Origin: JAAFHB01 sp038236995
GTDB taxonomy: Bacteria > Bacteroidota > Bacteroidia > Bacteroidales > Prolixibacteraceae
Direction of reading: 5' to 3'
Length of the DNA: 64,000 bases
Assembly: GCA_038236995.1 (NCBI GenBank)
Contig: JBBRZE010000006.1
Span: 32,279-96,278 of the forward strand
Within the stretch, counting starts at the first letter, position 1. Every line of letters begins with the position of its first letter. A program made the translations under genes and the position numbers. Positions 59,594-64,000 of this stretch are shown here, piece after piece. The notes below the pieces were generated by a model. The model did no database searches. It was not told where the DNA came from and saw only the letters and a list, made by a program, of their open reading frames with translations.

Positions 59594-60697
59594 ATGATTT
59601 ATTTAAAGAATTTCGTTGCAATCGCCGGATACCTTGTCGTATTATCAGTTTCGTGTAAAAAGCCCGTCACCAGCGAACCCACACCCAATCCCCCAATTGT
59701 GACTCCCCCTGTAGTTATAGCACCTCCAACTGTTTACGATGGATATACCCTGCTTTGGAACGATGAATTCAATGGATCAGCAGTAGATGTTCAGAAGTGG
59801 AATCATGAAACCGGAACCGGGGTAAACGGTGATTTTGGGACAGGACAACTCGACCGTGCAACCGACCGACCGGACAATGTTAAAATCGCAAATGGTATAC
59901 AAAATGCAGGCGGTGGTTGTCTTGCAATTATCACACGTCGTGAGAATTTTGCCGACCGCAACTATACAAGTGCGCGTTTGAATACAAATGGGACCGGTTC
60001 ATGGGGACCAGGACACCGCATTGAAGCAAGAATATGGCCACAGGATATTCTTTATAAAGGACAGGGTTTTGCATTCTGGATGATGCCTGCTGAGATGCCG
60101 GCAAATGTAACTTCACTGATGTGGCCGCAAGGTGGCGAAATCGATATTATGGAATATGTAGGGGCCATTCCTTTCAATAACCTTGGAAGCGTTCATTATG
60201 CATGGTCGTGGGAGAATAACCTGTACCAAAGCTGGAATCACGGACATAAAGGCGGTTACTATTCGTATAAAGATCAACAAGTCCCTGCAACAAATCCTTC
60301 CTGCGGCGGATGGCCTCCCGCATCAGCAGATACAACCGCGGGAAGCGCAGGTTTTCATATTTACCGGATTGATTGGTTTGCGGAAAGAATGGAATTCTCG
60401 ATCGTTAACTACATCTATCACATTCACTATTTTAACGATGGTTCTGCATTTGATAACGGTGCAAAGGACGGACAGGATCAGGACGCAGTTGTGCAAATAA
60501 ATGGCAAAAAAACCTTGAAGTCGGAATATTCAAATCATTTTGCAGAGTGGTCGCCATTCGAACATAAATTCTTTCTACTTTTAACGGGTGGTGTAGGAGG
60601 TAACGACAATCTCACTTACGGAGGCGCAATTGGATCGGATGCCATATTCCCCTGTTCTACCTACATCGACTGGGTACGCGTTTATAAACGTCTGTAA
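59594..60697 (+). CDS. Glycoside hydrolase family 16 lipoprotein (beta-glucanase type)
   Basis: About 367 residues from ATG 59594; the upstream in-frame ATG at 59516 lies before a -7 promoter element. A lipoprotein signal (GYLVVLSVSCKKP) and a Pro-rich linker lead into a GH16 beta-jelly roll. The catalytic motif is E-I-D-I-M-E in PQGGEIDIMEYVG, with the nucleophile and acid/base being the two Glu of ExDxxE. Further family phrases are LLWNDEFNGSAVDVQKWNHETG, IEARIWPQ, FAFWMMPAE, SVHY and WVRVYK at the end. GH16 enzymes cleave beta-1,3(4)-glucans, laminarin, agar or carrageenan. The substrate is undecided, but laminarin-type beta-glucan is the commonest for this short form. It is surface-anchored. 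Confidence 0.94.
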   Translation: MIYLKNFVAIAGYLVVLSVSCKKPVTSEPTPNPPIVTPPVVIAPPTVYDGYTLLWNDEFNGSAVDVQKWNHETGTGVNGDFGTGQLDRATDRPDNVKIANGIQNAGGGCLAIITRRENFADRNYTSARLNTNGTGSWGPGHRIEARIWPQDILYKGQGFAFWMMPAEMPANVTSLMWPQGGEIDIMEYVGAIPFNNLGSVHYAWSWENNLYQSWNHGHKGGYYSYKDQQVPATNPSCGGWPPASADTTAGSAGFHIYRIDWFAERMEFSIVNYIYHIHYFNDGSAFDNGAKDGQDQDAVVQINGKKTLKSEYSNHFAEWSPFEHKFFLLLTGGVGGNDNLTYGGAIGSDAIFPCSTYIDWVRVYKRL

Positions 60698-60773
60698 AAA
60701 CAATGGACGATCAGGAATAACGAAAGAAAGTAGCAATCATCCACTTTTGCAATAAGATATTATTTGTAACGAT

Positions 60774-61226
60774 ATGCTGTTAACATACAAATCATCAGAA
60801 ACGATTCAAAGTCAGCCCGATTTTAAGGCTGATTCAACCCGGATTCTCACAAACCTGAAGATCTTATTTCACGAAATGGATGTAAGAACCGAAGTTGTTG
60901 GAAATAAAATCAAGTATAAAGGGATACTTAGGGACGGGCAAAGTGGGGATAGAACTATATTCCCGCTGAAGGAGGGCGAAATTCGGTTATTCTGGTCCGA
61001 AATGGATAAAATCAAAATTGAATGGGAAATCAAATTTAATGCACTCTTATTTTATACATTTCTGCTTGGCCTGATTGCGGGCTGCCTCTCCTGGTTCTTT
61101 ATTAACACAATGCTTGTTGGTTCAATAATAATCGGGGTAGCGGCTTGGCCTTTTTTATTTATCATCTTGCGTCAATGGATCGTCCTTGAAATCAACGATC
61201 TTATCGAAACAAGTTGCACTATGTGA
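60774..61226 (+). CDS. Membrane protein of unknown function
   Basis: A 150-residue protein: a soluble N-terminal ~85 residues (QPDFKADSTRILTNLKILFHEMDVRTEVVGNKIKYKGILRDGQSGDRTIFPLKEGEIRLFW), two transmembrane helices (about 89-108 and 112-131), and a short C-terminal tail with DLIETSC. The soluble part looks like a small alpha/beta domain, possibly related to bacterial PH-like domains, without a firm match. It follows the GH16 gene by 76 bp on the same strand, but has no obvious functional link. Confidence 0.65.
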   Translation: MLLTYKSSETIQSQPDFKADSTRILTNLKILFHEMDVRTEVVGNKIKYKGILRDGQSGDRTIFPLKEGEIRLFWSEMDKIKIEWEIKFNALLFYTFLLGLIAGCLSWFFINTMLVGSIIIGVAAWPFLFIILRQWIVLEINDLIETSCTM

Positions 61227-61380
61227 TTTTCAATCATATCCTTAACTTTACCTGATCAATATTTTATTTGTAAATAATAATAACCGAAAGAGATCAAATA
61301 TGTCACAGTTTTAATTTGATTTTTCGTAAATTTATACCACTGGAAAAGGTCATTTTTATTTAAAACTAAAAGTAATTAAC

Positions 61381-62610
61381 ATGAAAAAATCGAATCGGTT
61401 GTTTATTGCTGTTACCGTGTTTGTTTTTTTTGCAATGACTATGAATGTATTCTCGCAGGATTGGCCGCAATGGCGGGGTGCTAACCGCGACGGAAAAGTT
61501 ACAGGTTTCGATGCTCCTAAATCGTGGCCTGCAGTATTGACACCAACATGGAAAATAATCATTGGAGTGGGTGATGCTTCACCTGTTATTGCAAAAGACA
61601 GACTTTATACATTTGCGAGGCTCGATTCCAATGAAGTGACCACGTGCCTTGATGTAAAAACAGGACAGAAAATATGGGTAAATCTTTTCCCTGCATTGGC
61701 AATAACTGGTCCTGCAAGTTCACAACATTCCGGTCCAAGAAGTACACCGGCAGTTGCAGAAGGAAAGATTGTTACGTTAGGTGTCGGTGGAGTACTCTCC
61801 TGTTTGAATGCTGCTACCGGGGATTTGGAATGGAGGACTGAAAAGTTCATCGATGAACTTCCGGCTTTCTATACCGGCTTGTCACCAATGATTTATAAAG
61901 GAATGTGTATCGTTCACCTGGGTGGAAAAGAAAAAGGCGAACTCATCGCATTTGATCTGAAAACAGGCAAACAGAAATGGCTGACTGCCGGTGATGGTCC
62001 TTCGTATGCTTCCCTTGCAATGATGACCGTAAATGGGGAAAAGCAAATTGTTGATTTAACATCGAAAAACCTCGCTGGGTTTGATCCGGAGAACGGAAAG
62101 CTTTTGTGGTCATATCCTGTTCCCGTTGAGAATCGATTTTATAATTCTGCCAGTCCTGTTATAGACAAACAGACCGTTATTATAACTGGTCAGGGTCAGG
62201 GTACGAAAGCCGTGAAGATTCAAAAACTAGGTGATCAATTTGTTGTAAATGAGCTTTGGAAGAATGCAGAATTGGGTACCAAATGGAATACCCCGGTATT
62301 GAAAGATGGTTTCCTTTATGGACTTTCCGATGGCCGGAAACTATTTTGCATGAATGCTGCTACTGGAAAGACCGAATGGATAGATACGAAGCTGCACAAC
62401 GATTTTGGCACCATTGTCGATGCCGGTTCAGTCATTATTGCATTACCTCAAACTTCGAACCTTGTTGTTTTTAAACCCGATCGGAAAGCATATGCAGAAG
62501 TCGCATCAATAAAAGTTGCCGATACACCGACGTATTCGTATCCCTTGCTAACAGGGAATATGCTTTTTGTAAAGGCTAAAGCGTCGTTGTCGATGATGAT
62601 TCTAAAATAA
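61381..62610 (+). CDS. PQQ-type beta-propeller (WD40-like) secreted protein
   Basis: A 409-residue exported protein (signal peptide about 1-25, TMNVFSQ) starting the mature part with WPQWRGANRDGKVTG, a typical first repeat of PQQ-enzyme/BamB-like eight-bladed propellers. Repeats of the form ALxVKTGQKIWVN, NAATGDLEWRTE, DLKTGKQKWLTAG, ENGKLLWSYP and NAATGKTEWIDT show the A-x-D-x-x-T-G-x-x-x-W motif. Members include PQQ-dependent dehydrogenases, BamB and pyrrolo-quinoline-quinone-binding-like proteins of Planctomycetes and Bacteroidota. It lacks the cytochrome and the cysteine pair of true dehydrogenases, so a binding or scaffold role is more likely than catalysis. Confidence 0.9.
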   Translation: MKKSNRLFIAVTVFVFFAMTMNVFSQDWPQWRGANRDGKVTGFDAPKSWPAVLTPTWKIIIGVGDASPVIAKDRLYTFARLDSNEVTTCLDVKTGQKIWVNLFPALAITGPASSQHSGPRSTPAVAEGKIVTLGVGGVLSCLNAATGDLEWRTEKFIDELPAFYTGLSPMIYKGMCIVHLGGKEKGELIAFDLKTGKQKWLTAGDGPSYASLAMMTVNGEKQIVDLTSKNLAGFDPENGKLLWSYPVPVENRFYNSASPVIDKQTVIITGQGQGTKAVKIQKLGDQFVVNELWKNAELGTKWNTPVLKDGFLYGLSDGRKLFCMNAATGKTEWIDTKLHNDFGTIVDAGSVIIALPQTSNLVVFKPDRKAYAEVASIKVADTPTYSYPLLTGNMLFVKAKASLSMMILK

Positions 62611-62738
62611 CTGATATCGTGTTTGTTTTCTTCACAAGATGGCAAAAAGTGGTTCTTTTAAACCGTTGAAGATGAGTTTACAGGTTTTGAGACAACTTCT
62701 TTTTGTAATAAAAACTAATCTGCCTAATACTATAACCA

Positions 62739-63452
62739 ATGATTAAAAGCTTTATTGAATACCTGAAAAACCCTGTTTCCACTGATGATCCGGAAATCTT
62801 TACATTCAAAATCTATTTCAAACTGATTGTCCTTGGTTACCTGCTGGTGTTTATGTCATCAATTTTTGTGGCTATTATTCGTACTTTTAACGTATTACCA
62901 CACTATTTCAATCCAAAAATAGATTCATTAAAAGGAATGGATTCTATTTACTTTTTCCTGTTCGTCGTACTTGTTGGCCCACTTATCGAAGAAATACTCT
63001 GCCGGTTGAACCTGAAAATAACAAAGCTGAATATTGCTGTATTCCTGGCAGTATTTATACCGGTAATAACTAAAATAATCTTCTTCAGTGAGTTTCATCG
63101 ATATTTTTATCTTTCATCAATACCCTTATTTTTTGGAATTTACTATGCAATAAATCGATTTAGTTTTCCTTTGGATGAAATAGAAAACTTCGTAAAATCA
63201 AAATTCAAGTATGTGTTTCACCTTTCTGCAATTGTTTTCGGAATGATTCATTTAACTAACTACGATACAATTTATTGGTGGATGATCGTTATAATTCCGC
63301 TTTTAACTGCTCCATACATTTCAATGGGATATTTGTTTGGTTTTGTGAGAATGAAATATGGATTTGTAAATGGATTTTTAATGCATTCAACAGTAAACTT
63401 CATCAGTGTATTTCTTGTAATGCCAAAGCATTTTTTTCACTTTCTGCAATAA
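62739..63452 (+). CDS. CPBP family intramembrane metalloprotease (CAAX-protease-like)
   Basis: A 237-residue polytopic membrane protein with the CPBP (Abi, PF02517) motifs: EE-x3-R in PLIEEILCRL (E84, E85, R89), a His in MIHLTNY, and a second His in LMHSTVNFIS. The conserved Glu and His residues form the metal-site catalytic centre of the family. Bacterial CPBP proteases take part in bacteriocin self-immunity or processing of prenylated or signal-type peptides; the substrate is unknown. It is alone on this strand, with a short gap to the Cys-rich gene. Confidence 0.9.
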   Translation: MIKSFIEYLKNPVSTDDPEIFTFKIYFKLIVLGYLLVFMSSIFVAIIRTFNVLPHYFNPKIDSLKGMDSIYFFLFVVLVGPLIEEILCRLNLKITKLNIAVFLAVFIPVITKIIFFSEFHRYFYLSSIPLFFGIYYAINRFSFPLDEIENFVKSKFKYVFHLSAIVFGMIHLTNYDTIYWWMIVIIPLLTAPYISMGYLFGFVRMKYGFVNGFLMHSTVNFISVFLVMPKHFFHFLQ

Positions 63453-63520
63453 GTTCATCGCTGTGGTTCAGGGGATCCGACATGTGAACTGTCATTATAA
63501 AAACCTCTAAAATTAATTGA

Positions 63521-64000
63521 ATGGACCGATCACTATTTCTCAAACGCATGGCCGGTGTTGGTTGTTGTGCAGCAATGGTTTCTACCCTTCTAAGTACAGC
63601 AAATGCAGCCCCCTCTTCACATTCCGCAAACATGTCTTTTATGCCGGGAACCAAACCCGACGAATTGGAGAACACCAAAATGGAACGAGACTTTATTTTG
63701 AACTGGGTCAATGATTTAATGGATACAATGGACAAGGTTTTGGATGAAGAAACGTATATCAAATTGATTGAAGGATGCGGACGTAGATGTTATAACCGTC
63801 ACCAGTTTAAAAAAGATATTTCAATTGCCGCACAAGGTGATCTGGACAAATTACTGACTGCCTATAAAAAGAATTTTGAGGTTTGGAAGGAAGATGATAC
63901 TGTTCATATCCGCTATGGAGAGAAATCACCCGGGTGTTATTGTCCTGTTTTAAAGAATCAGGCTTACAATACAAAGGGCATGCATTGCAATTGTACCAAA
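63521..64000 (+). CDS. Cysteine-rich exported protein (partial, cut by window edge)
   Basis: The frame from ATG 63521 runs uninterrupted to the window end (160 codons, no stop). The N-terminus MDRSLFLKRMAGVGCCAAMVSTLLSTANA looks like a Tat-type leader with KR instead of RR, or a Sec/lipoprotein signal. The mature part contains several Cys-containing motifs: EGCGRRCYNRHQF and PGCYCPVL ... GMHCNC, spaced as in metal-binding or disulfide-rich domains. I recall a similar uncharacterised Cys-rich family (DUF6144-like), but this is a weak recollection. Function and length are unknown. Confidence 0.75.
   Translation, partial: MDRSLFLKRMAGVGCCAAMVSTLLSTANAAPSSHSANMSFMPGTKPDELENTKMERDFILNWVNDLMDTMDKVLDEETYIKLIEGCGRRCYNRHQFKKDISIAAQGDLDKLLTAYKKNFEVWKEDDTVHIRYGEKSPGCYCPVLKNQAYNTKGMHCNCTK

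Noticed and set aside
1..64000. tRNA, rRNA, prophage or IS elements
   Set aside because: I looked for T-loop-like motifs, transposase motifs and integrases and saw none; a tRNAscan/ISfinder run would be needed to exclude them fully.

Overview
The window looks like a chromosomal segment of a Bacteroidota bacterium, most likely Bacteroidales/Marinilabiliales-like. The evidence is: several proteins with type IX secretion (T9SS) C-terminal domains, many short SCxx-type lipoproteins, DUF4290 next to murA, weak ribosome binding sites, and promoters matching the Bacteroidota pattern TTTG-N~20-TAnnTTTG. No rRNA, tRNA, CRISPR array, phage or complete insertion sequence was recognised. All assignments come from reading the sequence; no database search was run.

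Layout. 1-9.1 kb: a TamB/AsmA-like envelope protein (cut by the left edge) divergent from tsaD, then glyA, a ClC-type chloride transporter with CBS domains, a small PLDc_N membrane protein, a class C beta-lactamase-fold hydrolase and a YbjQ-family protein. 9.1-13.4 kb: small membrane or secreted proteins of unknown function, a 21-bp tandem repeat array, an orphan helical protein flanked by repeats, and a GNAT acetyltransferase. 13.5-22.5 kb: a 2399-residue secreted beta-helix protein with a T9SS tail, then a GH43 glycosidase in an operon with a PepSY-type membrane protein. 23-34 kb: an ovoA-type ovothiol synthase, an F420-oxidoreductase-like dehydrogenase, a second repeat array (25 units of 21 bp), a phosphodiester glycosidase and a possible lysozyme-like protein translated in overlap, a SnoaL-like lipoprotein, a GT39 glycosyltransferase, an S37/S28-like peptidase, a DUF493 protein and a gliding-motility-type C-terminal-domain protein. 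34-44.8 kb is the housekeeping core: UvrD/PcrA helicase, DUF4290-murA-tlpA, grpE-dnaJ, and a convergent FecCD-type iron/cobalamin ABC uptake operon. 44.8-50.8 kb: a secreted lysyl-endopeptidase-like protease, a stand-alone ThrRS editing domain, a CE15 glucuronoyl esterase, an SRPBCC protein and rsgA. 51-64 kb: an alpha/beta hydrolase broken by one in-frame stop, a second GNAT, lipoproteins and membrane proteins of unknown function separated by hairpin-forming intergenic repeats, a GH16 glucanase, a PQQ-type beta-propeller protein, a CPBP protease and a cysteine-rich exported protein cut by the right edge.

How the genes fit together. GH43, GH16, CE15, the giant beta-helix protein and the secreted proteases suggest a free-living degrader of plant or algal polysaccharide and protein. 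No SusC/SusD pair is present, so this is not a classical PUL. The most unusual signals are the two unrelated minisatellites that keep an exact 21-bp period with no indels, one of them beside an orphan ORF with a further ~21-bp repeat tract on its other side. Others are MurA with Asp in place of the fosfomycin-target Cys, a ClC protein lacking the internal proton glutamate, the free-standing ThrRS editing domain, and a near-consensus sigma-54-like element upstream of grpE-dnaJ.
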